Source: Bacteroidia bacterium
GTDB taxonomy: Bacteria; Bacteroidota; Bacteroidia; M30B66
Direction: 5' to 3'
Length of the DNA stretch: 35,789 bases
NCBI GenBank assembly: GCA_019695235.1
Contig: JAIBAI010000031.1
Coordinates: forward strand, 1 to 35,789
The translations under genes were made by a program, and so were the position numbers. This document shows positions 17,745-26,396 of the stretch, one piece after another. Numbering within the stretch: the first letter of the stretch is position 1; each line of letters opens with the position of its first letter. The notes beneath the pieces were generated by a model that searched no databases, was not told where the DNA came from, and was given only the letters and a program-made list of their open reading frames with translations.

Positions 17745-18845
17745 TTAATAGGTGTAGAACTCGAGTCTTGCCCCACAATCACCTTCGGCAAATGAGCAAA
17801 CGTAATCATACATCTTTGTATAAACGCGTTTTTCGCTATAAGGAGAAACCTGCAATTCTTTCCAGGCCCAATAGGTGGTTTCAATATATGGTTCTGAGCC
17901 AAAAGGACGGTCAACATAGCGTTTCATTCCTTCCGGTAGTTTTTCTACCAGCCCTTCGGTAACATAGATTTTGGCATACCAACCTTTTCCGGAATAGAGG
18001 TTGAAGCTCTGCATTTTATCATACATGCCAAAGAAACTCAATGCCGGAAGAATTGCAAACAAAACAATACAGGCCTGATGATAGATGAAGGTCTTTGACC
18101 ATAAAACCTGACGGAAATTGAAAGTTGAATTGTAAAAAAGTATAAAACAAAACACAGCAGAAGCCAGGTTGTAAACAGGCACTACGCGGTTAAACTCACT
18201 GCTGAAAGGGTTGGCAGCATAAAATAAAAATAAATGAATAAACATGGCCAGGTAGAGGGCATAATTACGGCTTTGCCGAAAGAGCAAGCCAATACCAGCC
18301 ACAATATGCAGTAATGCAAATAAATACCCGTTTTGGGTAATCAAACCTTCAAACCTGTAGGGGAGATGCTCTGCAATTGGTTTTGCCCATACCAATGGAA
18401 AAACTTTGTCGGCAAACACCGGATTAAAGTTCTGAATACCTGTCCAAACAAAAAAGGCCACCAATAGCAGCCTGAATGCCTGAATAAGCTGTTCTGATTT
18501 AAGAGGGTAAAACAAAAATCCAATTAACATCAACATGTAATGTACGTTATAGGGTTGCCAACGCATCTGATCAAGTAGAAACAGAAACACATACATCCCT
18601 GTAAGTATCTTTTTGGTACGCACATTTTCAATACTTACCACCTGATAGGTAAACAAAGCGATTAACACATAAAATAGTATCTTATCAAGTGGCGAGGGGA
18701 TGGCTGGAAGCCCTTCGATGATGGGGATAATCGGGAAACTTCTGTCGGATATCCAGACTTTCCCGGTCAGTAATAATGAGCCAAGTGTGGTTAATAACAA
18801 TGCCCGGTACAGCCAGGCTAGACGGCTTTCGTCAGAACTGAACAT
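17745..18845 (-). CDS. multi-pass integral membrane protein of unknown function
   Basis: A 366-residue protein with about eight or nine hydrophobic segments (for example near 11-27, 52-68, 82-95, 100-115, 123-140, 170-190, 195-212, 222-242 and 255-275) and a hydrophilic C-terminal domain of about 90 residues ending in GDCGARLEFYTY. Its overall look recalls HTTM/DoxX-like membrane proteins of Bacteroidota, but I see no decisive motif and do not assign it. It sits 8 bp after the glycine-rich T9SS protein gene and 15 bp before the substrate-binding lipoprotein gene, so it belongs to the same operon-like run and may share its envelope role. Confidence 0.8.
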   Translation of the reverse strand: MFSSDESRLAWLYRALLLTTLGSLLLTGKVWISDRSFPIIPIIEGLPAIPSPLDKILFYVLIALFTYQVVSIENVRTKKILTGMYVFLFLLDQMRWQPYNVHYMLMLIGFLFYPLKSEQLIQAFRLLLVAFFVWTGIQNFNPVFADKVFPLVWAKPIAEHLPYRFEGLITQNGYLFALLHIVAGIGLLFRQSRNYALYLAMFIHLFLFYAANPFSSEFNRVVPVYNLASAVFCFILFYNSTFNFRQVLWSKTFIYHQACIVLFAILPALSFFGMYDKMQSFNLYSGKGWYAKIYVTEGLVEKLPEGMKRYVDRPFGSEPYIETTYWAWKELQVSPYSEKRVYTKMYDYVCSFAEGDCGARLEFYTY

Positions 18846-18853
18846 ACTGATGA

Positions 18854-21331
18854 TTAATAGGTTTGTCGAATAAATCCTGCCCGGTAAATATACTGATCTG
18901 TTTGCAATTCAAGCAAATAAACGCCTGCCGGTAGTTCGCTGGTGTCAATACTGTTGGTTGGCTGAACAATTGCCTTGCCTAGCTTAACAATGCGCCCGGA
19001 GGAGTCATAAATGCGATAATGAAAATCGCTGCCGCTTGCCAGGGATGGCTTAAAATACAAATTGCCGGAAACAGGATTGGGATAAATGATTAACGTGTTA
19101 TGTTGTATCTGGCTTCCGGTGGAGGCAATCTTTGTAACTTGTAGCTGGAAATGCGTTGTATCCGTTCCGCAGCTGTCATGCACTACCAAAGTAGCCTCAA
19201 AGAACCCATCGAAAGGAAAAGGATGAAGGCAGGTATCACCTGTGTAAACCGAATCTTCCATCAGCCAGGTATAAGTTTGGCCGGAATTTGGCGCATCTAT
19301 CCAAAAGCGTACTTCGTAGTTACTGATTTGTTCAATGCTGTATGTCGGTGTCGTCATTTCTATTAAAGAGACAAAAACGGAGTCGCGACTACTACATCCA
19401 TTGCTGTCGGTCATGCTTACTACATACCATGCATCTTGTTGCGGGTAAGCCATTGGGTTTTGAATCCCGGGCTGGTCAATGCCTTCACCAGTCCATGAAA
19501 AGGTACCATTGCCGGATGCATGCAGTTGAATTCCCGGATTTTTGCAAATACTGGTGTCGTTTCCGGCATCAACTAAAGCGGCAGCAGAGAAATATACTTT
19601 CACCGGAATGCTTTCTACCGGATAGCAACTGTGCAGAAAGAAGGTGGTATCTGAATTTACCTGTACCATAAGACCAAGACTGTCAGAAAGAACCGGTCCG
19701 CCCCAATGGCTGGTCCAGAATACCTCTTGCCCATCAGCAGGTTGCGCTCTCAGGTATGCCATAGCGGGGGTACATAAGGTATCGCCAACAGCGCTCATAC
19801 CAGTAATAAGGGGGATGTTTCGCAGGCTGCCACTTCCGCCAGATGTGGCTCCATTGTGAGGAAATTCAGTGAGACCCCGGGAGTCAGTAGTACCGTTAGC
19901 ACCTCCTGACACGTCGGGCAGGGCAGGGGAGTTTGCCATCAGCACCCTGCCACCGCCGCCACCGCCACCCGGGCCTTCGGCTTCATTGATAAAAGGCATT
20001 ACGTCTTGATTTCCGCCACGTCCGCCACGTGTCTGTATGTGAATTCCTTCAACAGGTTTGGTTGTTTCGAGCAAAATACTGCCACCACCGCCACCGCCGC
20101 CTGCTCCGTCTTTACCATCCAGGGTGCTGCTTCCGGCAGTAGCACCGTTGGCACCGTTGGCTGCAATGATTCCTGTGCCGCTTATCTTTCCGAAACTTCT
20201 TATTGCGATGATGCCGCCACCCCGGCCTCCACTTCCACCGGCATTGTTGTTTGCGTCGCCAGCACCACCGCCACCACCTAAGAAGAGGCGATAGCCGGCA
20301 TCATCCAGAGGGCGGCCGCCAAGACCACCTGTGTTGCGCCTCCAATCACCATCCCAGGCTTGCTGGGTGGGGCCAAGTGTAAGAGCATCTTTATTCAGGC
20401 TTGAGAATGTATAGCCCCCGCGGCCCCCACCGGCCGACTGGTGTACAGAGAAAGAAGCGCTTTCTAAGTCCCAGGCTTGTTTCCAGCTCGCAATACTCGT
20501 ATCAGGATTGCCATTTCCGGTCCATTGGCTGAGCAGCCCGCCGTTGGCCCCTCCGCCACCTCCGGCATTATGGGCATTGCCACCACCGCCGCCATTGGCA
20601 GCAGCCCCGCGACAAAATTTACCCCCATACGCCAGGTAGTCATCAGCATATCCAGCAATACCTTCGCCTTTTTCAGCACCTTTTGCAGGCTCGGGCGAAG
20701 CTACGTGGTAAACGCCCCATTCGGGAGAGCCATTTCTTGCGCTGCCACCTCTGAATCCTGCGGCAGAAGCATCAATAGATGAACCACTTGCCAGATACAA
20801 TGAATCATTGCATTCAAGGGCAATGATGCCGCCTTTGGCACCATCCCAGGGAGGACAGCTAACAATTACCCCGGCAGCAACAAAAAGATTTGCAAAGCGT
20901 GGCACCCGTACAATCTGGGTTCTTCCTGCTGTTGAATATGCATAGCGCAAGCCACAATTAAGACGAATTTTACCGCCCGGTAAAACAGCCTGCACCTCTG
21001 TCCATTCCTGGTTGCCGGCACCCTGGTAATCGAGCACTGTTCCCCAGGTATTGTCTTCACCTGCCTTTATGGAGGCACCTTGCATTTGAATAATCAGCAG
21101 CAGGTCGCCAGACTTCAAGTTATTATTGAAGTTATTGTTTGAATTTAGCTGATTATCAGCTACATGAATTTCATTTGTTCCGACAGGTGCATCACTTAAA
21201 AGTGGTGTATATTCATTCAGAGAGCGGCTGGTTTGAATGGTGTCATATCCTGACAGCTGCCGTTGGGCAGATGAAACTGAATTTAAAAGCAGCAGGCAGG
21301 TAAGAAGGGCAAGAAAATTTGGCTTTAACAT
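18854..21331 (-). CDS. glycine-rich secreted protein with PKD-like region and T9SS sorting domain
   Basis: A predicted 825-residue secreted protein. The signal peptide is about residues 1-22 (ending SVSSAQ) when translation starts at the ATG at 21331; an ATG 87 nt upstream would add 29 polar residues and run through the preceding methyltransferase gene, so it is rejected. The middle (about 190-510) is full of glycine blocks such as NGGGGGNAHNAGGGGGANGG and GPGGGGGGGRVLMAN. Beta-rich PKD/Ig-like stretches follow (VDAGNDTSICKNPGIQLHAS and later). The C-terminus is a T9SS type A sorting domain (IIYPNPVSGNLYF ... LPAGVYLLELQTD), sending it through the outer membrane to the cell surface or medium. 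An adhesive or surface-layer role is inference; no enzyme motif is visible. It overlaps the FkbM gene by 7 bp. Confidence 0.88.
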   Translation of the reverse strand: MLKPNFLALLTCLLLLNSVSSAQRQLSGYDTIQTSRSLNEYTPLLSDAPVGTNEIHVADNQLNSNNNFNNNLKSGDLLLIIQMQGASIKAGEDNTWGTVLDYQGAGNQEWTEVQAVLPGGKIRLNCGLRYAYSTAGRTQIVRVPRFANLFVAAGVIVSCPPWDGAKGGIIALECNDSLYLASGSSIDASAAGFRGGSARNGSPEWGVYHVASPEPAKGAEKGEGIAGYADDYLAYGGKFCRGAAANGGGGGNAHNAGGGGGANGGLLSQWTGNGNPDTSIASWKQAWDLESASFSVHQSAGGGRGGYTFSSLNKDALTLGPTQQAWDGDWRRNTGGLGGRPLDDAGYRLFLGGGGGAGDANNNAGGSGGRGGGIIAIRSFGKISGTGIIAANGANGATAGSSTLDGKDGAGGGGGGGSILLETTKPVEGIHIQTRGGRGGNQDVMPFINEAEGPGGGGGGGRVLMANSPALPDVSGGANGTTDSRGLTEFPHNGATSGGSGSLRNIPLITGMSAVGDTLCTPAMAYLRAQPADGQEVFWTSHWGGPVLSDSLGLMVQVNSDTTFFLHSCYPVESIPVKVYFSAAALVDAGNDTSICKNPGIQLHASGNGTFSWTGEGIDQPGIQNPMAYPQQDAWYVVSMTDSNGCSSRDSVFVSLIEMTTPTYSIEQISNYEVRFWIDAPNSGQTYTWLMEDSVYTGDTCLHPFPFDGFFEATLVVHDSCGTDTTHFQLQVTKIASTGSQIQHNTLIIYPNPVSGNLYFKPSLASGSDFHYRIYDSSGRIVKLGKAIVQPTNSIDTSELPAGVYLLELQTDQYIYRAGFIRQTY

Positions 21332-22047
21332 GGAAAGGCGATGAAATAATAGGCTGTTTTTTGGTCGAAATGTTTTTTGAAGCTGGCTAAGCCCAGACCT
21401 TTTGAATGGGCATTCCATTTATCGAGTGGTTCAAGGCACATACGCATTGATTTGAAGAATGCAAACATTTTTTCAGGGGTGCTGTCATAAAACTCAGCAC
21501 TGCCTTTTCCGAACTCGAAGATTACATAAGGTCTGAAGGTGCTGATAATCGTTGAAGCACCTTCTAAGGCATGCAATTCGCCACCTTCAATATCTAGTTT
21601 GATGAAATCAAGTTGGCGTTGCATGTCCCACAGGCTATCAAGCGTACGTACCTGTACCTGAATTTGTTCTATATCAGGCGTATTTACAGCATATTGTCTT
21701 TTTTTCAAACCACTGTATGCAGGGGCATTTTTAACAAGCTGAAAAGTTGTTTCTCCCTGATAATTGCTTACTGCGCATTGTTCAATGCGGCAATTGCTAT
21801 CATTAAAGTCGTTTTTTAAGCGCTCTGCCATTGAGGGGATAGGTTCGATGGCAAGATGTTGTCCTTTGGGCGCATTTAATGCGATTTGCCGAAGTATTTC
21901 GCCTTTATGGGCGCCAACATCAATTGCGTTGCTTTCGGGCTTTAAAATCAAGCGTATGGCCTTTTGTGTTGCCCTGTCGTATTTTAAATTCTGTGTGAGG
22001 TCAAGATGCAAAGCCCAGAGCACCTGCCTGATACATTGCTTTAGCAT
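21325..22047 (-). CDS. FkbM-family methyltransferase
   Basis: A 240-residue SAM-dependent methyltransferase of the FkbM family. The SAM-binding loop is AIDVGAHKGE (Asp43 to Gly49) and the second acidic strand LAIEPIP, about 20 residues on, would hold the ribose. FIKLDIEGGELHALEGA (about 148-164) is the family's second hallmark. Relatives O-methylate sugars or polyketides. It is placed between two T9SS cargo genes, 6 bp after the propeller-like one and overlapping the start of the glycine-rich one by 7 bp. Bacteroidota O-glycosylate exported proteins with partly methylated sugars, so glycan methylation on the neighbouring proteins is an attractive but unproven role. Confidence 0.9.
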   Translation of the reverse strand: MLKQCIRQVLWALHLDLTQNLKYDRATQKAIRLILKPESNAIDVGAHKGEILRQIALNAPKGQHLAIEPIPSMAERLKNDFNDSNCRIEQCAVSNYQGETTFQLVKNAPAYSGLKKRQYAVNTPDIEQIQVQVRTLDSLWDMQRQLDFIKLDIEGGELHALEGASTIISTFRPYVIFEFGKGSAEFYDSTPEKMFAFFKSMRMCLEPLDKWNAHSKGLGLASFKKHFDQKTAYYFIAFPC

Positions 22048-22053
22048 GCCTGT

Positions 22054-23451
22054 TTATTGGGTCTTGAATAGTGTTTGTGTGAAAATGGTGTCATCTGTAG
22101 TGATTTGTGTAAAGTAGAGCCCATCCGGAAGACCGGCCAGATTGATTGTAAGTGCATCAGCATGTTTTTCAAATTCAGGCGACCATTGTCTGCCGGAAGA
22201 ATCAAGCAGTTTTACCCCAAGTAATTTTGTTTTTTTTGCCTCCTCAAAGCGAATAACAACCTGATCACTTGCCGGGTTTGGGTAAAGCGAAAAAAGGTTC
22301 GGTGTAAGTTCAGGAGTGCTCAGGGTAATTGTTGGTGTCTGGCAACTGCTGTCGGCTTTCAAAACATAGATACGCGGCAATGAAGGATTGGGGTTTTCGG
22401 TATATCCGGTCAATACACCGCTTTTATCAGGTCCGGCCACAACTGCTGAGGCAACCGAAGAGGTTTGGCCTTCGAGTTTCACATGACAGAGAAAAGTCAT
22501 CCAGTGGTCAAACTCGTAATAACCTGTAAGTTTTTCCCCGAAAGCCAATAGCAGGCTGTAAGGAATCAGGTAGCGGTCACTTCCATTCCAAACGATTCTG
22601 CCAATACGTTTGTCTACATCATTTGCTTCAGCAAGCCGCTCGTCTTCAGTACCATCCGGGAAGAAACGTTGCAGGTACAATTGTCCGATACCGTTTTCAA
22701 GAAACGAAGTAGCTGAGACAACTAATTTACCGGAAGTATGTTCTGTTATACCTGCGCATGATTCATTACGTGGTGTTCCACTGACTGTTCTGAAAACCTC
22801 TTCACCGGCAGTATTATAGGCGGCTAGGAGCAGGTCGCTTTGAGTGCCTTGCACTTCTCCTGCCAAATAGATTCGGCCGTTTTGCGCATAAAGCATATCA
22901 GATGCCTTCAGGTCAATTGAATCAGCCAATTGGCGATGCCAGATCATTGTTCCGCTCAGGTCGAACTTTCTAAGGTAAATCTGCCGGGGCGATTGAAAAG
23001 TAGTAGATGCGACAACAAAGTCACCATTATATAGAACTACCAAAGCTTCAGCCAGTTCTCCCGGATCTTCGGCAATGTGTTTTTCCCAGATGATGGTTCC
23101 ATTGCTATCAGTTTTAAAAATCCATAGTCCGTAATTACCGTTGGTATCTGATTGAAAGCGGTTCAGGGCAAGGATTCCTGCCTGATGTGCAGCTATGCGT
23201 GTACCTGCTTCAAGGCCCTTACTGCCATAAGTTTTTTGCCAGATAATTTGGCCCGACTCACTTATTTTGGCCAGCAAGACATCTCCATTTCCACTTTCTG
23301 TGGAGCCTGAAATGATATACCCTCCTTCTGGCCAGGGTTTTATGTCGGAACTGTAGCTGCTTTCGCCCGGATATCCTGCGGAAATGCAAAATCTTTGCGC
23401 ATTTCCCTGCAAGTATGCACTAATAAGGCAAAAGATGATGAAATAGCGCAT
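22054..23451 (-). CDS. secreted beta-propeller-like protein with T9SS sorting domain
   Basis: A 465-residue exported protein. Translation from the ATG at 23451 gives a signal peptide of about 19 residues (MRYFIIFCLISAYLQGNAQ); the longer frame from 23466 only adds MDPLK and overlaps the previous gene. The body has spaced repeats of about 50 residues with the pattern xSGxIIWxK (SGQIIWQKTYG, NGTIIWEKHIAE, SGTMIWHRQLAD) and GGYIISGSTESGNGD-type strands, which suggests a beta-propeller of the kind common in T9SS cargo. The C-terminus (LYPNPASDQVVIRF ... LPDGLYFTQITTD) is a type A sorting domain. No catalytic motif was recognised. It starts 2 bp after the upstream gene's stop. Confidence 0.87.
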   Translation of the reverse strand: MRYFIIFCLISAYLQGNAQRFCISAGYPGESSYSSDIKPWPEGGYIISGSTESGNGDVLLAKISESGQIIWQKTYGSKGLEAGTRIAAHQAGILALNRFQSDTNGNYGLWIFKTDSNGTIIWEKHIAEDPGELAEALVVLYNGDFVVASTTFQSPRQIYLRKFDLSGTMIWHRQLADSIDLKASDMLYAQNGRIYLAGEVQGTQSDLLLAAYNTAGEEVFRTVSGTPRNESCAGITEHTSGKLVVSATSFLENGIGQLYLQRFFPDGTEDERLAEANDVDKRIGRIVWNGSDRYLIPYSLLLAFGEKLTGYYEFDHWMTFLCHVKLEGQTSSVASAVVAGPDKSGVLTGYTENPNPSLPRIYVLKADSSCQTPTITLSTPELTPNLFSLYPNPASDQVVIRFEEAKKTKLLGVKLLDSSGRQWSPEFEKHADALTINLAGLPDGLYFTQITTDDTIFTQTLFKTQ

Positions 23452-23453
23452 TT

Positions 23454-24728
23454 TTAAGGGGTCCAATGATAACTAAAAACAAAACCATTTCCGGGCAAAC
23501 GTTTGGGAATCAGCCATCCTTCGTTGAGCAGGGTACCAATTCTTACAGAGTGATGGCGGGTATGCAATGGCACCAGGCTCACAAAGCTGTTGAGTTTCCC
23601 AAAACCACCATGTGAAAGGCCAAGTTGGATGGCCATACTGTTATGTGCAGTTTTAATTAATTCATAGTGCCAGGCAATGCGTTGTTGTAATTTAAAGCCG
23701 GGGAAAAAGAGCTGAGAAACTGAAAATTCAAGCCCGGCGCCTGCCTGGTACTGCCAAAAAAGACGCGCTTTCAGTCTTGCAGGTAGTGCTTTAATGGCTC
23801 CTTTCTGCGAAGGTTTTCCTGTGATATTTTCGAGGGTAGAGTCGGCAAGCGTTTCACCTGTTGAAAAATGAAAAATGTCCTGTACCTGAATTCCGGTGAA
23901 ATGTATCGAAGTATCAGGTGAATATGTTTTAGCTTGTGAATTCCAGCGAATAAACCCTATGTTTTCTGCTTGAAAATCGAACTGTACTTTTTGCAGGGTA
24001 TAATGATAGGCCAGGTCAAAAACCGGACCTGCAGAAGCGTGTTGGAGGGGCCGTTGCTGCGTATTTGAACTGAACATATTTCCTTTTAGTTGCATGTCAA
24101 TAAACGAACCGTCTGGTTCAGTGTACAATTGAGCATAATCAAGGTTTATCTGCTGCAGATTGTTCCCCAGGGCGAGGCCGAGTGCTACAGAAAGCCTTGT
24201 ACTTTTAAAATTCTTTAAGTAATGTAGTTTAAGCGTCTGAAACTGAATAGATTGTATGTTTTCGTTCTCGATCTGAATGGTTTGTCCTGCATAAGGTGCA
24301 TTGCCCTGAAACACTAATCCAAAAAGTTTGGAAGAATATTGCGTTGATAGATACTGTTCAAATGAATAACTGATGCCAATCTGAGAGACTTTGCTGCGCC
24401 ATGCAAGTGGGGGTGCCCAATGGTATGCAATTGTTCCTTGTATGATGGCTCCTGTATTATTTTTAGATTTTAAGTTCTTTAATGCGCTTTCTTTTTGTTC
24501 AGGGCTTATCGGTTTTTTAAAAACAAATGCATTAGGGATACTTGCCGGAAGCCTGGTGCTGTTTATTGTTGTATTCAAATCGAAGAACAGTCCTGCATTA
24601 TACTGGCACCAAGGCTTATCACGCATTATTACCGGTGATTTTTGCAAACTGTCTTCTGATGCCCTGATGATGGTTTGAGCGCCAGAGCCAAAGAGAAAAA
24701 ACAGGCAAACGAATAAACTCCAGCGCAT
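23454..24728 (-). CDS. putative outer-membrane beta-barrel protein
   Basis: A 424-residue protein with a signal peptide (about 1-18, ending GSGAQ). The mature part alternates short polar and aromatic strands (for example TGAIIQGTIAYHWAPP, LKLHYLKNFKSTRLSVALGL, FDLAYHYTLQKVQFDF) and ends in a strand with an aromatic near the C-terminus (FVFSYHWTP), as outer-membrane barrels do. The look resembles the DUF5723/PorP-like barrel proteins often found beside T9SS genes, but I cannot confirm a family. Its ATG overlaps the stop of the lipoprotein gene (TAATG), so the two are probably translated together and may form a pair in the outer membrane. Confidence 0.75.
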   Translation of the reverse strand: MRWSLFVCLFFLFGSGAQTIIRASEDSLQKSPVIMRDKPWCQYNAGLFFDLNTTINSTRLPASIPNAFVFKKPISPEQKESALKNLKSKNNTGAIIQGTIAYHWAPPLAWRSKVSQIGISYSFEQYLSTQYSSKLFGLVFQGNAPYAGQTIQIENENIQSIQFQTLKLHYLKNFKSTRLSVALGLALGNNLQQINLDYAQLYTEPDGSFIDMQLKGNMFSSNTQQRPLQHASAGPVFDLAYHYTLQKVQFDFQAENIGFIRWNSQAKTYSPDTSIHFTGIQVQDIFHFSTGETLADSTLENITGKPSQKGAIKALPARLKARLFWQYQAGAGLEFSVSQLFFPGFKLQQRIAWHYELIKTAHNSMAIQLGLSHGGFGKLNSFVSLVPLHTRHHSVRIGTLLNEGWLIPKRLPGNGFVFSYHWTP

Positions 24729-26323
24729 TAGTTCAGTTTGATTTTAAATATTCCGTTTCCGATTAGTTGCAAACGAAGTTTATAGGCCGGATAGATTGCA
24801 AGGACTGTATTTTCAGGTTTTGAGCTTAGCTTGCATTTAAGTACAAGAAAACGTGTTTTTTGAAGTTGTTCAGGCCACAATTCATGATAAGGTATTTCTA
24901 TAACAGAGCGTTTTGTGGTTGTGACTACTAAATTATTTGATACTGGTGCCGCTTCGATAGTATCCTGTGTAAAAAATCTCCTGAGCAATTGGCGGTTTTC
25001 ATCTAATAAAGTCAATTCAACCTGCATTTGAAATGGAAAGCCATTGTCGGCAAGCAGGGTAAACTTTCCGGACTGAATTTGTTCAAGTGCTTTAATATCA
25101 TAGCCTTGTGTTGTAATAGTGTCAATAAATTGCAGTGAATTTGCACTAAGCCGGAGGGGAATATCTCCTTTTAAGTTGATTTTGATATTTGAGCCGGCAT
25201 ATAAAAAATCATTTCCACTGCTGATATTCCCGAGTGGATTTACGCTGATACGTGCTTTGTAGGCAAATTTATCCGGAAGCATACCAATGAGTGCTCCAAG
25301 GTTTGAGTTTTGGGTGTTAAGCGTGTAATTTGCCAAGGTACTTGTAAAGGGAGCATCAGCAGTTGCAGTATTTCGGGCACGTTTAATAAATTGGCGTTTG
25401 CCAATGATTTCGTGTTGCAAGGCAAGTTGCGTATTGTTGCGGCTATTAATGCCACTTAATTCATGTACGAGCAGTTCAAAGTCGGCACCAATGCCATTTT
25501 CAATTGCGAATGATAAATTAATTTCTGCGGGTTCAAAGTGCCCTTCAAACTTTTTCAGGAATTCAAAATTAATGCTGTCGTTGCTTTCGAATACCGGATT
25601 GCCCATATAGCCTTTTACGTAATATGGTTTAAGGCCTACGAAGCTGTTGCGATATGCTACAAGCATTTGGCCGCCTGGCACCGGAATCGCTTGTCCGTTA
25701 GGGTTGAGTGTAGTATTTAGGCGTACCCGAAGCCGATTGAACTGGTTACCATTGTCGCCTTTCAAATTAAGCCAGTAGTTTGAAAAATCACTCACATGAT
25801 TGTAAACATGTGGCTTAGCAAATGCGCCCTGAGGAACTTCTATGCCACTAAAATGCAGGCTGTTACCATTTAAAAAAGCCTGTTGAATTGAATAGTCGAA
25901 AAAGAGTTTGTCGGGAAGGTAATTTTCAAGGGTAAAGATTGACTTCCCTTCCTGGAGGATCACTTCGGTGATTCTTGTGTTTTTATAGTCGAACCGAATC
26001 TGGTCGTTGATGTTGTACAAGGTAAAGCCAGGAGGGAGGTTTACCGCTAAAGGAAACGAATAGGTCTGGTAGAATGTGGTATCTGGTATGCGAAATACTG
26101 AGTCAGCAGGAAATAAACTCAGTGTTCTTTCAAAGCGTAGGCTAAGGGGTTCGTCAGTGTTTGAATAGAGCAGGCTATCGGCGATCAGGTTTTCAAGGCC
26201 AAGGCTTGTTTCAGCCAGTGGCCCCAATAGGTCAACATCCCAGGAAGTATGTTGCTCACGCCTGCAGGAAGAATAAAGTAATACCAGCAGACTGGCAAAA
26301 AGATGAATTCGAAAGGTTTTCAC
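24728..26323 (-). CDS. large lipoprotein of unknown function
   Basis: A 531-residue lipoprotein: the first 19 residues form a signal peptide ending in LLYSSC, with lipidated Cys20 followed by Arg-Arg. The start codon is GTG (26321-26323); an in-frame TGA two codons upstream rules out anything longer. The mature protein is rich in beta strands with no recognised catalytic motif, several SLQF/NSLHF-like segments, and a C-terminal half that looks like a repeated Ig-like or LEA-like fold. Position as first gene of the nine-gene run, coupled by TAATG to a barrel-like protein, suggests an outer-membrane assembly. I do not recognise the family. Confidence 0.78.
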   Translation of the reverse strand: MKTFRIHLFASLLVLLYSSCRREQHTSWDVDLLGPLAETSLGLENLIADSLLYSNTDEPLSLRFERTLSLFPADSVFRIPDTTFYQTYSFPLAVNLPPGFTLYNINDQIRFDYKNTRITEVILQEGKSIFTLENYLPDKLFFDYSIQQAFLNGNSLHFSGIEVPQGAFAKPHVYNHVSDFSNYWLNLKGDNGNQFNRLRVRLNTTLNPNGQAIPVPGGQMLVAYRNSFVGLKPYYVKGYMGNPVFESNDSINFEFLKKFEGHFEPAEINLSFAIENGIGADFELLVHELSGINSRNNTQLALQHEIIGKRQFIKRARNTATADAPFTSTLANYTLNTQNSNLGALIGMLPDKFAYKARISVNPLGNISSGNDFLYAGSNIKINLKGDIPLRLSANSLQFIDTITTQGYDIKALEQIQSGKFTLLADNGFPFQMQVELTLLDENRQLLRRFFTQDTIEAAPVSNNLVVTTTKRSVIEIPYHELWPEQLQKTRFLVLKCKLSSKPENTVLAIYPAYKLRLQLIGNGIFKIKLN

Positions 26324-26396
26324 TAATCAATGCGGCTAAAATAGTAAGATACTTGCTGGCAAAAAAGTCCGGCCCCAGCCTGAGATGAAAAGAGAA

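Noticed and set aside
20006-20294. Two plus-strand frames rich in Pro, Ala or Thr (91 and 78 residues)
   Set aside because: They are the reverse complement of the glycine-rich tracts; the amino-acid bias follows from GGN-rich DNA.
26324-26396. A terminator after the RsmI-like gene and a promoter for the nine-gene run
   Set aside because: On the minus strand a GGC/GCC stem of three bases before a run of T is too weak. The promoter-like TTTG (26360-26363), 16 nt, TATTTTAG (26336-26343) has short spacing and a mismatch.
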